DNA of 64,000 nucleotides from Caulobacter sp. UNC358MFTsu5.1. Its GTDB lineage: Bacteria; Pseudomonadota; Alphaproteobacteria; Caulobacterales; Caulobacteraceae. The first letter of the stretch is position 1, and each line of letters opens with the position of its first letter. The stretch lies in contig NZ_JONW01000009.1 in NCBI RefSeq assembly GCF_000712075.1, positions 248,001 through 312,000 on the forward strand. The letters run 5' to 3'. This document shows positions 25,820 through 34,501 of the stretch, in pieces. The translations under genes were made by a program, and so were the position numbers. Under the pieces are notes generated by a model that was not told where the DNA came from, searched no databases, and saw nothing but the letters and a program-made list of their open reading frames with translations.

Positions 25820-27466
25820 ATGTCCGCCCCATCAACACCTACCGCAAGTCCGCCCGCGGGCTCGGGCGGATTGCTGCTCTTCTCGGCCGTCGGCGCGCTC
25901 GTGGCGTTCTTCTGCGCGGGGCTCAGCCAGGACCCGATCTTCCGCCTGCAGGCCGAGACCTTCGCCTTGGCCGGGGTCATCGCCGCGTTCTTCCTGACCG
26001 CCGGGCTGTCGGGCGGGACCCTGCGCGACGAGCCCGACCGCTATTCCGACAACGTCATCAAGGCCGGGGTGATCGCCACCATGTTCTGGTCCGCCGCCGG
26101 CCTGCTGGTCGGGGTGATCATCGCCGCCCAGCTATCCTGGCCCCGGATCTTCTATTTCCCCGAGGCCGGGTGGCTGAACTTCGGCCGGCTGCGTCCGCTG
26201 CACACCTCGGCGGTCGTCTTCGCGTTCGGCGGCAACGCCCTGATCGCCACCTCGTTCTGGGTGGTCCAGCGCACCTGCAAGGCGCGGCTGGCGGGCGGCA
26301 TCGCGCCGTGGTTCGTGTTCTGGGGCTACCAGCTGTTCATCGTGCTGGCCGCGACCGGCTACCTGATGGGGGCGACCCAGAGCCGCGAATACGCCGAACC
26401 CGAATGGTACACCGACCTGTGGCTGACGGTCGTCTGGGTGACCTATCTGCTGGTCTTCCTCGGCACGATTTGGAAGCGCAAGGAACCCCATATCTACGTG
26501 GCCAACTGGTTCTACCTGGCCTTCATCGTCACCATCGCCCTGCTGCACCTGGTCAACAACGCCGGCCTGCCGGTGGGCCTGCTGAACCACAAGTCCTACG
26601 GCGTCTTCTCTGGCGTCCAGGACGCCCTGGTCCAGTGGTGGTACGGCCACAACGCCGTCGGCTTCTTCCTCACCGCCGGCTTCCTGGCCATGATGTACTA
26701 CTACGTGCCCAAGCGCGTGGAGCGGCCGGTCTACAGCTACCGCCTGTCGATCGTGCACTTCTGGTCGCTGATCTTCATCTACATCTGGGCCGGCCCGCAC
26801 CACCTGCACTACACGGCCTTGCCGCAGTGGGCCCAGACCCTGGGCATGACCTTCTCGATCATGCTGTGGATGCCGTCCTGGGGCGGCATGATCAACGGCC
26901 TGATGACCCTGTCGGGGGCCTGGGACAAGCTGCGCACCGACCCCGTCGTGCGGATGATGGTGGTCTCGATCGCCTTCTACGGCATGGCCACCTTCGAAGG
27001 TCCGGTGATGTCGATCCGCGCGGTCAACGCGTTGAGCCACTACACCGACTGGACGATCGGCCACGTGCACTCCGGCGCCCTGGGCTGGGTGGGCTTCATC
27101 AGCTTCGGCGCGGTCTACTGCATGGTGCCGTGGCTCTGGAAGAAGCCGGCCATGTACTCGAACAAGCTGATCGAGTGACACTTCTGGATCGCGACCACCG
27201 GGATCCTGCTCTACATCGCCGCGATGTGGGTGTCGGGCATCATGGAAGGCCTGATGTGGCGGGAATACACCCCGCAGGGCTTCCTCGCCTACAGCTTCAT
27301 CGAGACGGTCTCGGCCAAGCACGTCGAGAACGTCATCCGCACGGTCGGCGGCCTCATGTACCTGACCGGCGCCCTGATCATGATCGTCAACATCTGGAAG
27401 ACGATCGCTTCGCCCTCCGTTGCGCCGGCCGACGCCATCGCCGCGCCCGCCCCCGCGATCGCCTGA
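25820..27466 (+). pseudogene. ccoN: cbb3 cytochrome oxidase subunit I, interrupted by an in-frame TGA
   Basis: Catalytic haem-copper subunit. The open frame (25820-27178) gives 452 residues with the expected histidines: PLHTSAVVF (~128), WYGHNAV (~276, CuB), GPHHLHYT (~329-333, CuB) and GHVHSG (~414-416, haems). Codon 453 is TGA, and the same frame continues without another stop to 27466 with clear CcoN sequence ([20 protein letters not shown], then LMWREY and [12 protein letters not shown]). Homologues have Trp in the EWHFW motif, so TGG has become TGA. Termination would remove about 95 residues including the last membrane helices. Start at ATG 25820 with GGAG. Possible explanations are a real loss-of-function mutation, a base-call error, or readthrough. 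Other genes here use TGA as stop. Confidence 0.85.
27176..27178 (+). other. In-frame TGA replacing a conserved tryptophan codon of ccoN
   Basis: The preceding codons read KLIE and the following read HFWIAT. The canonical sequence is EWHFW, so one G-to-A change in the third base of TGG explains it. Confidence 0.85.
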
Positions 27467-27474
27467 GGTCCCCG

Positions 27475-28218
27475 ATGTCCGTCTGGAAACACCACACCAA
27501 GGTCGAGCGGAACTCGCTGCTGCTCGTCATCGGCATCCTGATCGTCGTGTCGATCGGCGGCCTGGTCGAGATCGCCCCGCTGTTCTGGCTGCAGGGCACG
27601 ATCGAGAAGGTCGGCGGCGTGCGGCCCTACACCCCGCTGGAGCTGAACGGCCGCGACATCTACGTGCGCGAAGGCTGCTACGTCTGCCACTCGCAGATGA
27701 TCCGCCCGCTGCGCGACGAGGTCGAACGCTACGGCCATTACAGCCTGGCGGCCGAGAGCATGTACGACCACCCGTTCCAGTGGGGATCCAAGCGCACCGG
27801 CCCCGACCTGGCCCGGGTGGGCGGCAAGTACTCCGACAGCTGGCACCGCGATCACCTGATCGACCCGCGCTCGGTCGTGCCGGAGTCGGTGATGCCGCCC
27901 TACAAGTTCCTGGCCGAGAAGGAGCTGGACTACCGCGACGTCGCCGACCGGATGAAGACGCTCCGCGCCGAGGGCGTGCCCTACACGGCCGATCAGATCG
28001 CCAACGCCAAAAAGGACCTCGAGGCCCAGGCCGATCCGTTCTCCACCGACGCCGTCGCCATGCGCGACCGGTACGGCGGCAAGGCGGCCAACCGCGACTT
28101 CGACGGCGACCCCGACAAGATCACCGAAATGGACGCCCTGGTCGCCTACCTGCAGATGCTGGGCACGACCGTGGACTTCAAGTCCTACAAGGCCCAGTCG
28201 CCGGAAAACATGCGATGA
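27475..28218 (+). CDS. ccoO: cbb3 oxidase monohaem c-type subunit II
   Basis: 247 residues. An N-terminal membrane anchor ([19 protein letters not shown]) precedes a periplasmic cytochrome c domain with one haem-binding motif, CYVCHS, near residue 68. An SVMPPYKFL segment carries the axial Met. [20 protein letters not shown] is the family-typical CcoO signature. The subunit passes electrons from CcoP to CcoN. It starts 8 bp after the stop of the full-length ccoN frame and overlaps ccoQ by ATGA, so its translation could suffer if ribosomes leave ccoN at the premature TGA. Confidence 0.95.
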   Translation: MSVWKHHTKVERNSLLLVIGILIVVSIGGLVEIAPLFWLQGTIEKVGGVRPYTPLELNGRDIYVREGCYVCHSQMIRPLRDEVERYGHYSLAAESMYDHPFQWGSKRTGPDLARVGGKYSDSWHRDHLIDPRSVVPESVMPPYKFLAEKELDYRDVADRMKTLRAEGVPYTADQIANAKKDLEAQADPFSTDAVAMRDRYGGKAANRDFDGDPDKITEMDALVAYLQMLGTTVDFKSYKAQSPENMR

Positions 28219-28382
28219 GCGGCCTCTCCTACGAAACCGTGGCGCGGTTCGCCCAGCAGGGAGGGCTGATCTATTTCGGCCTGATCTTCCTCGCCGGCGT
28301 CTTCTACGCCCTGCGGCCCTCGAAGAAGGCCGAATTCCACCACGCCGCGCGCATGCCGCTGGACGACGAGGAGCTGCCCTGA
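28215..28382 (+). CDS. ccoQ: cbb3 oxidase small subunit IV
   Basis: 55 residues with one membrane helix ([18 protein letters not shown]) followed by a charged tail (PSKKAEF), as in FixQ/CcoQ proteins that stabilise the CcoNOP complex. It overlaps ccoO (ATGA) and ccoP (TGATG), so the three are translationally coupled. It was identified by position, size and the YALRPSKK junction. Confidence 0.9.
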   Translation: MSGLSYETVARFAQQGGLIYFGLIFLAGVFYALRPSKKAEFHHAARMPLDDEELP

Positions 28383-29251
28383 TGGCGTCCGAACGCAAAA
28401 CCGACGAGGTCACCGGGACCGAAACCACCGGTCACGAATGGGACGGCATCCACGAACTCGACACCCCCCTGCCCCGCTGGTGGCTGTGGGTGTGGTGGGG
28501 CACGATCGCCTTCTCCGTCGTCTACTGGCTGCTGATGCCCGCCTGGCCGGGCCTGACCGGCTACACCAAGGGCCTGCTGCATAAGTCCGACCGGGTCGAG
28601 GTGGGCCGCGAACTGAGCGCGCTCGAGGTCCAGCGCGGCGCCGGCGCGGCCCAGCTGCGTACGGCCAGCCTCGAGCAGATCGAGAAGGATCCCAAGCTGC
28701 AGGCCTACGCCCAGCAGGTGGGCCAGTCCGTCTTCGGCGACAACTGCGCCACCTGCCACGGCATCGGCGGCACGGGCGGCAAGGGCTATCCCAACCTGCG
28801 CGACGACGTCTGGCTGTGGGGCGGCAAGCTGGAGGACATCCAGTACACGATCACCCACGGCGTCCGCACCGGCGCGCCTGGGGCCCGAGCGTCGCAGATG
28901 CCCGCCTTCGGTCGCGACGAGATGCTGCAGCCCGCCCAGATCGACGACCTGACCGAGTATGTCGTGCACCTGTCCGGCCGGCCGGCCGACGCGAGCGCCG
29001 TGGCCCGCGCGGCCCCGCTCTTCCAGGACCAGTGCGCCGCGTGCCACGGGGCCGAGGGCAAGGGCGATCCCGCCTTCGGCGCGCCCAACCTGACGGACGG
29101 GGAGTCCCTCTACGGCGACTCCCGGACGGCCATCCGCGGCCAGATCTTCGCCGGCAACGGCGGCGTCATGCCCACCTGGAACGGCCGTCTCAGCCCGGAA
29201 ACCATCAAGGCGCTCTCGGTCTACATCCACGCAAACGCGGGCGGTCAGTAG
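28382..29251 (+). CDS. ccoP: cbb3 oxidase dihaem c-type subunit III
   Basis: 289 residues. The N-terminal region contains the family-typical HEWDGIHELDTPLPRWWLW just before a membrane helix (about 35-60). Two cytochrome c domains follow, with haem motifs CATCHG (~122) and CAACHG (~218) and downstream Met residues (SQMPAFG, GVMPTW) as axial ligands. It accepts electrons from the bc1 pool and passes them to CcoO. Starts within the ccoQ stop (TGATG). Confidence 0.96.
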   Translation: MASERKTDEVTGTETTGHEWDGIHELDTPLPRWWLWVWWGTIAFSVVYWLLMPAWPGLTGYTKGLLHKSDRVEVGRELSALEVQRGAGAAQLRTASLEQIEKDPKLQAYAQQVGQSVFGDNCATCHGIGGTGGKGYPNLRDDVWLWGGKLEDIQYTITHGVRTGAPGARASQMPAFGRDEMLQPAQIDDLTEYVVHLSGRPADASAVARAAPLFQDQCAACHGAEGKGDPAFGAPNLTDGESLYGDSRTAIRGQIFAGNGGVMPTWNGRLSPETIKALSVYIHANAGGQ

Positions 29252-29256
29252 GGCCT

Positions 29257-30750
29257 ATGGCCACGGTCATCGACAAGACCCGGTCCCAGAACGACAACCG
29301 TCCGGCGGTCTCGGCCGCCGAACGGGGCAAGCGCAAGGGCGACGCGCGCGGCGGCCTCTACAAGCCGCGCGAGCCGATCTACCCCAAGCTGGCCCACGGC
29401 CGGTGGCGGGCGGTGAAGTGGGCGGTGCTGATCGCCACCCTGACCCTCTACTATGTCACGCCCTGGATCCGGTGGGGGCGGCCCGACGGCTTTCCGCAGC
29501 AGGCCGCCCTGGTCGACTTCACCGGTCGCCGCTTCTACTTTTTCGACATCCAGCTGTGGCCGCAGGAAGTCTACATCTTCACGGGGCTGCTGATCGGCGC
29601 GGCGCTGGCGCTGTTCCTGACCACGGCGCTGTTCGGCCGCCTGTGGTGCGGCTACGCCTGCCCCCAGACCGTCTGGACCGACCTCTACATCGTCGTCGAG
29701 CGCCTGTTCGAGGGCGACCGCAACGCCCGCATGCGCCTGGACGCCGCGCCGTGGTCGTTCGACAAGGCCTGGCGCAAGGTCGGCAAGCACGTCGCCTGGT
29801 TGGGCATCGCCTTCGGGACCGGCGGCGCCTGGATCTTCTATTTCCACGACGCGCCGACGCTGATCCGCACCTTCTGGATCGGCCAGGCGCCGATGACCGC
29901 CTACGCCTCCTGCGCTCTGCTGACCGCGACGACCTACATCTTCGCCGGCTGGATGCGCGAGCAGGTCTGCATCTACATGTGCCCCTGGCCCCGGATCCAG
30001 GGCGCGATGCTGGACCAGCACTCGCTGCAGGTCACCTATCTGCGCGACCGCGGCGAGCCGCGCGGCAGCCACAAGAAGGGCCAAAGCTGGGACGGCCGGG
30101 GCGACTGCATCGACTGCCACCAATGTGTGGTCGTCTGCCCCATGGGCATCGACATCCGGGACGGCAGCCAGCTGGAATGCATCAACTGCGGCCTGTGCGT
30201 CGACGCCTGCGACGACATCCTCGGCAAGCTGAACCGGCCGACGGGCCTGATCGCCTACGACACCGACGCCGCCGTGGCCGCTCGGGCGGGTGGCGGCAAG
30301 GCGACCTACAAGCCGATCCGTTCCCGGACGATCTACTACGCCCTGGCGCTGACGGTGGTCAGCGGCCTGACCCTGTGGTCCCTGATCGCCCGGCCCAAGG
30401 CCGACCTCCACGTGATCCGCGACCGCAACCCGATCTATGTCCGGATGCACGACGGCGCGGTCCGCGAGGGCTACACCCTGAAGATCACCAACCGCACCTT
30501 CGCCGACCGCCGCTTCGACGTGACGTTCGACGGCGTCCTTGGGGCACGCCTCAGCCAGCCCGCCCTGAAGAGCGCGGGCATTTCGGTGACCGCCCCCGCC
30601 GACCAGGTCGTGTCGCTGCGCGTCTTCGTCACCGCCCCGCCCGACGCCGAGCGTCCGTCCAGCGTGCCAGGCCGCTTCACGGTCCGCTCGGGCGACGTCC
30701 ATGCCGACGCCGCGACCGTCTTCCTTTCAGGAGCCGCGAACCCGCAATGA
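29257..30750 (+). CDS. ccoG: cbb3 oxidase accessory protein, polyferredoxin-type
   Basis: 497 residues. Membrane helices in the first ~230 residues include the conserved LWCGYACPQTVWTDLY and CIYMCPWPRIQGAM motifs. Two [4Fe-4S] clusters follow (CIDCHQCVVVCP, CINCGLCVDACD), then a C-terminal Ig-like periplasmic domain after a final helix near residue 360. CcoG/FixG is reported to act as a cupric reductase feeding copper to the oxidase. It begins 5 bp after ccoP and overlaps ccoH by ATGA. Confidence 0.95.
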   Translation: MATVIDKTRSQNDNRPAVSAAERGKRKGDARGGLYKPREPIYPKLAHGRWRAVKWAVLIATLTLYYVTPWIRWGRPDGFPQQAALVDFTGRRFYFFDIQLWPQEVYIFTGLLIGAALALFLTTALFGRLWCGYACPQTVWTDLYIVVERLFEGDRNARMRLDAAPWSFDKAWRKVGKHVAWLGIAFGTGGAWIFYFHDAPTLIRTFWIGQAPMTAYASCALLTATTYIFAGWMREQVCIYMCPWPRIQGAMLDQHSLQVTYLRDRGEPRGSHKKGQSWDGRGDCIDCHQCVVVCPMGIDIRDGSQLECINCGLCVDACDDILGKLNRPTGLIAYDTDAAVAARAGGGKATYKPIRSRTIYYALALTVVSGLTLWSLIARPKADLHVIRDRNPIYVRMHDGAVREGYTLKITNRTFADRRFDVTFDGVLGARLSQPALKSAGISVTAPADQVVSLRVFVTAPPDAERPSSVPGRFTVRSGDVHADAATVFLSGAANPQ

Positions 30751-31232
30751 CCGCCGCCTCCCCGCCCGCGCCAAAGGGACAGATCACCGGCCGGCACGTG
30801 CTGATCGGGGTCGTCCTGTTCTTCGCCCTGGTGATCGCCGTCGACGCCGTGTTCATGGTGCTGGCTTACCGGACCTTCTCCGGCCAGGTGGCGTCGAACC
30901 CCTACGAGGCCGGGCTGGCCTTCAACCGCACCTTGGCGCAGCGCCAGCGCGAGGCCGCGCTGGGCTGGACCGCCGCCGTGGAGACCCGGGACGGGCAAGC
31001 CGTGATCGTGGACGTTCGCGACGCCGCCGGTCGCCCCCTCGACCACCTGTCGCTTACCGGAACCCTGGAACGGCCGGCGACCGAGACCGGTCGGCAGGTC
31101 CTGGCCTTCACGCCGATGGGCGGGGGTCGCTACCAGGCTCCCGCGCGGCTGGACGGGGCCTGGGACCTGCGCGCCGTCGCCCGCACGCCCAAGGACGTCT
31201 TCGAACTCGAAGCCCGCCTGGTGTCGCGATGA
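30747..31232 (+). CDS. ccoH: cbb3 oxidase assembly protein CcoH/FixH
   Basis: 161 residues. One N-terminal membrane anchor (VLIGVVLFFALVIAVDAVFMV) contains the family-typical GRHVLIG entry and ends YRTFSGQVASNPYEAGLAFN, a hallmark of FixH. A periplasmic beta domain follows. FixH is required for cbb3 assembly and associates early with CcoN. Coupled to ccoG and ccoI by 4-bp overlaps. Confidence 0.93.
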   Translation: MTAASPPAPKGQITGRHVLIGVVLFFALVIAVDAVFMVLAYRTFSGQVASNPYEAGLAFNRTLAQRQREAALGWTAAVETRDGQAVIVDVRDAAGRPLDHLSLTGTLERPATETGRQVLAFTPMGGGRYQAPARLDGAWDLRAVARTPKDVFELEARLVSR

Positions 31233-33403
31233 GCGCCGGGCTTGCCCTGCATCGCGACCTGGAGGCCTTCGTCCGCCGCGACGACGCGGGGCGAGGCCAG
31301 CTGGACCTGCTGGTCAGCGGCGCGCGCTGCGCGGGGTGCATCAGCAAGATCGAGAAGGCCGTGCGGGACCTGCCCGGCGTCGAGGCCGCGCGCCTGAACC
31401 TGACGACCGGCAAGCTGGCCGTCGAACTGGCCGGCCAGGACACCGCCCCGCAGCGGGTGCTGGAGACGGTGGAGGGCCTGGGCTACCGCGCCTGTCTGTT
31501 CGACCCCGGCGAGGCCGCCGCCGCCCAGGACCGCGAGGGCCGCGACCTGGCCCTGGCCCTGGGCGTGGCGGGGTTCGGCGCCGGCAACGTCATGATGTTC
31601 ACGGTGCCGGCCTGGGCCGGGCTGTTCGGGCAGGAACTGAACGCCTCGACCCTGACCGTGATGTACTGGCTGGCCGCCATCGTCGCGACGCCGTGCGCCC
31701 TGTTCGCCGGACGGCCGTTCTTTCGCTCGGCCTGGGCCTCGTTGAAGCGTGGCCGGGCCAACATGGACGTGCCGATCTCGATCGGCGTGATCCTGACCCT
31801 GATGGTGAGCTTCTCCGAGACCATACTCGGGGGCAGGCACGCCTATTTCGACGCGGCGGTGACCCTGCTGTTCCTGTTGCTGATCGGCCGCTACCTGGAC
31901 CATCGGCTCCGAGCCGGCGCCCGGTCGGCCGCCCGCGACCTGCTGGCGTTGCAGACGCCGGTCGCGATCCGGCTGGTCGACGGCGTCGAGCGAGGCGTCC
32001 CCGTCGCCGAGGTCAAGGTCGGCGATCGCCTGGTCGTGGCGCCGGGAGACCGCATCCCGGTCGATGGCGACGTCGAGACAGGCTGCTCGGAAATCGACAA
32101 CGCCCTGATCACCGGCGAGACCGCCCTGGCGGCCGTGGGTCCTGGCGTCCGGCTGAACGCCGGAGCGTTGAACCTCACCGGGCGGCTGATCATGAGCGCG
32201 ACCGCCCGCAGCGAGGACTCGACCCTGGCCGCCATCGCGCGGCTGATGGAGGCCGGAGCCCAGACCCGCTCGGCCTATGTACGGCTGGCCGACAAGGCGG
32301 CCGCCCTCTACGTGCCGCTGGTCCACACGGCCGCGGCCCTGACCTTCGTCGGCGGTTGGGCGCTGGGACTGGGGCCGCGCGAGGCGCTGCTGCGGGCCGC
32401 CGCCGTGCTGATCGTCACCTGTCCCTGCGCGCTGGGCCTGGCGGTGCCCGCCGTCCAGGTCGCCGCCAGCAGCCGCCTGTTCCGGGGCGGCGTCCTGGTG
32501 AAGTCCGGCGCGGCGCTGGAGCGCCTGGCCGAGGTCGACCACGTGGTGTTCGACAAGACCGGCGTCCTGACCCGGGGGCGTCCCGCCCTGATCGGCGCGC
32601 CGGCCCATCTGGTGAGGCTGGCCGCGCCCCTGGCCCGCGCCTCGCGACACCCTCTGGCCCGCGCCCTGGCCGCCGAGGCGGGGCTGGGCTTGGTCGCCGA
32701 GGCGTGCGTCGAGACCCCGGGCCAGGGCGTGGAAGGCCTGATCGACGGCCGACGCGCCCGCCTGGGCCGCGCCGCCTTCGTCGGGGTGGACGGCGCCGAC
32801 GCGCGCGAGACCGAACTCTGGTTCGGCTTCGAAGGCGACGTGAAAATCCGCTTCGTCTTCGCCGACAACCTTCGCCCGGACGCCGCCGGCACCGTCGCCG
32901 CGCTCCGGCGGCTGGGCCTGCCGGTCGAGATCCTGTCGGGCGATCTGCCCTCGCCTGTCGCCGAGGTCGCCGAGGCGGTGGGCGTGACCGCGTGGCGGGC
33001 CGCCCTGACGCCCTTCGACAAGGTCGCGACGATCGAGGCGCTGGCCGTCCAGGGACGCAAGGTGCTGATGGTCGGCGACGGGCTCAACGACGCCGCGGCC
33101 CTGGCCAAGGCCCACGCCTCGATGGCGCCCGGCGCGGCGGTCGACGCCGCCCAGAACGCGGCCGACCTCGTGTTCACCGGCGAGGACCTGCGGGCCGTGG
33201 TCGAGGCGATCGAGACCGCACGCGAGGCGCGACGTCGCGCCCTGGAGAATTTCGGCTTCTCCGCGCTCTACAACCTCATCGCCACCCCGGCGGCCATGGC
33301 CGGGTTGATCAATCCCTTCGTCGCGGCCCTGGCCATGTCCGGCTCGTCCATCGTCGTGCTGCTCAACGCCGCCCGTCCGCGCCTGGGACGACGCCCGCGA
33401 TGA
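31229..33403 (+). CDS. ccoI: Copper-translocating P1B-type ATPase
   Basis: 724 residues. An N-terminal heavy-metal-associated domain has GARCAGC (Cys34, Cys37). Eight membrane helices include the ion-binding CPC in IVTCPCALG (~396). The actuator motif is TGET, the phosphorylation motif DKTGVLT (~440), the nucleotide-domain HP is in ASRHPLARAL, and the hinge is GDGLNDAAAL (~616). CcoI/FixI exports Cu(I) across the inner membrane for CuB insertion. One odd detail is that the stretch after DKTG is shortened compared with CopA. Overlaps ccoH and ccoS by ATGA. Confidence 0.95.
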   Translation: MSAGLALHRDLEAFVRRDDAGRGQLDLLVSGARCAGCISKIEKAVRDLPGVEAARLNLTTGKLAVELAGQDTAPQRVLETVEGLGYRACLFDPGEAAAAQDREGRDLALALGVAGFGAGNVMMFTVPAWAGLFGQELNASTLTVMYWLAAIVATPCALFAGRPFFRSAWASLKRGRANMDVPISIGVILTLMVSFSETILGGRHAYFDAAVTLLFLLLIGRYLDHRLRAGARSAARDLLALQTPVAIRLVDGVERGVPVAEVKVGDRLVVAPGDRIPVDGDVETGCSEIDNALITGETALAAVGPGVRLNAGALNLTGRLIMSATARSEDSTLAAIARLMEAGAQTRSAYVRLADKAAALYVPLVHTAAALTFVGGWALGLGPREALLRAAAVLIVTCPCALGLAVPAVQVAASSRLFRGGVLVKSGAALERLAEVDHVVFDKTGVLTRGRPALIGAPAHLVRLAAPLARASRHPLARALAAEAGLGLVAEACVETPGQGVEGLIDGRRARLGRAAFVGVDGADARETELWFGFEGDVKIRFVFADNLRPDAAGTVAALRRLGLPVEILSGDLPSPVAEVAEAVGVTAWRAALTPFDKVATIEALAVQGRKVLMVGDGLNDAAALAKAHASMAPGAAVDAAQNAADLVFTGEDLRAVVEAIETAREARRRALENFGFSALYNLIATPAAMAGLINPFVAALAMSGSSIVVLLNAARPRLGRRPR

Positions 33404-33591
33404 ACATCCTGCTGTTCCTGGCTCCGGCGTCGATCGGCCTGGGGGCGCTGGGTCTGCTGGCCTTCTTCTGGACGATGCGGTCGGGGCAATACGACGACCC
33501 CAAGGGCGACGCCGAGCGCATCCTCTACGACCATCTCGAAGACCGCCCGCCGCCCGATCCGGCCGGCAAAACGGACGCCGCACTTAAGTAA
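33400..33591 (+). CDS. ccoS: cbb3 oxidase maturation protein CcoS
   Basis: 63 residues with one helix (ILLFLAPASIGLGALGLLAFFW) followed by RSGQYDDPKGDAERIL, the diagnostic CcoS/FixS sequence. It is needed for cofactor insertion into CcoN. It is the last gene of the ccoNOQPGHIS operon, and its ATG overlaps the ccoI stop. Confidence 0.93.
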   Translation: MNILLFLAPASIGLGALGLLAFFWTMRSGQYDDPKGDAERILYDHLEDRPPPDPAGKTDAALK

Positions 33592-33618
33592 TCGCCAAGC
33601 GCCCAGAGGTCTTCGAAA

Positions 33619-33632
33619 CTGATCGAGGTCAA
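33619..33632. promoter_or_regulatory. FNR/FixK-like box upstream of ompW
   Basis: CTGATCGAGGTCAA differs from TTGAT-N4-ATCAA at two positions. It lies about 73 bp before ompW, a gene often induced in low oxygen. Confidence 0.5.
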
Positions 33633-33704
33633 AGCCCTCCATATCGCACCCCTTAGAGTGAAGACGCGACGGAAACACTGACGTCGCGATCCAGGGGATA
33701 CGAT

Positions 33705-34349
33705 ATGAAGACCTCCATTATTTCGCTCGTCGCCTTGGGCGTGTTTTGCGCCGGCGCCGCGAACGCCCAGGACTTCACCACGAACGCCAAGGGCGACCTG
33801 ATCGTCCACGTCCGCGCGACGCAGGTCGCGCCGGACAAGGACGCCGCGATCCTGACCGCCTCGGGCGCCGCCACCGGCCTGAAGGCGCACGTCGGCGACG
33901 ACGTGAAGCCGACGCTGGGCTTCACCTATTTCCTCACCGACAAGGTCGCGGTCGAGGCGATCCTGGGGACGACCCATCACGAAATCCGGGCGCGCGGTCC
34001 CGGGACCGACGTGGTCGTCCACGAAGCCTGGGTGCTGCCGCCGGTCGTGACGCTGCAGTACCACCCGCTGCCGGCCGCCCGGGTCAGCCCCTATGTCGGG
34101 GCGGGCCTCAACTACATGCTGTTCTACAGGAACAGCGACAAGAACGGCTTCAAGGTCGGGCTCGACGACGGCATCGGCTACGCCCTCCAGGCGGGCGTGA
34201 ACATCAAGCTCAGGAACCAGTGGCTGGTGAACGCCGACGTGAAGAAGGTCTTCTTCGACACCGACGCCAAAATCAACGACGGCGCGCTGAAGGCGAAGGT
34301 CGATCTCGATCCGCTCGTCACCTCGGTGGGCCTGTCCCACCTGTTCTAG
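33705..34349 (+). CDS. ompW: OmpW-family outer-membrane protein
   Basis: 214 residues. Signal peptide IISLVALGVFCAGAANAQ, then the family signatures PTLGFTYFLTDKVAVEAILG, YVGAGLNYMLFY and a terminal VGLSHLF with C-terminal phenylalanine for Bam insertion. OmpW forms an eight-stranded barrel with a hydrophobic channel; its transported compounds are debated. It lies between the cbb3 operon and hemN with a possible FNR box, consistent with a microaerobic module. Confidence 0.93.
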   Translation: MKTSIISLVALGVFCAGAANAQDFTTNAKGDLIVHVRATQVAPDKDAAILTASGAATGLKAHVGDDVKPTLGFTYFLTDKVAVEAILGTTHHEIRARGPGTDVVVHEAWVLPPVVTLQYHPLPAARVSPYVGAGLNYMLFYRNSDKNGFKVGLDDGIGYALQAGVNIKLRNQWLVNADVKKVFFDTDAKINDGALKAKVDLDPLVTSVGLSHLF

Positions 34350-34360
34350 ACCGGCCGGAC

Positions 34361-34392
34361 GCCTCGCCCCAGCCTCGATGCTCGGGCGAGGC
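34361..34392 (+). terminator. Hairpin after ompW
   Basis: GCCTCGCCC (34361-34369) pairs perfectly with GGGCGAGGC (34384-34392) around a 14-nt loop, 12 bp after the ompW stop. There is no strong U-tract. Confidence 0.45.
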
Positions 34393-34430
34393 CCCCATCC
34401 GACGCCCGCCGGCGGCGGCGCGCCGGCTTT

Positions 34431-34444
34431 TTGACGAACATCAA
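34431..34444. promoter_or_regulatory. FNR/FixK-type box upstream of hemN
   Basis: TTGACGAACATCAA matches TTGAT-N4-ATCAA at all but one arm position and lies about 58 bp before the hemN start. Confidence 0.68.
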
Positions 34445-34501
34445 GGCCGGCCGGGCGATCGGGAGCCATGAAGCGACCGTACCCTTCGAAAGCCTCGATC
34501 G

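Noticed and set aside
27176..27178. TGA as a recoded Trp codon (alternative genetic code)
   Set aside because: Many intact genes in the window end in TGA, including those with ATGA overlaps, so the standard code applies. Selenocysteine is also unlikely at a Trp site with no clear SECIS-type stem noticed.
25753..28218. A long frame starting upstream of ccoN that reads through to the ccoO end
   Set aside because: Only its last part (from 27475) is ccoO. The earlier part is an out-of-frame, Arg-rich reading of ccoN.
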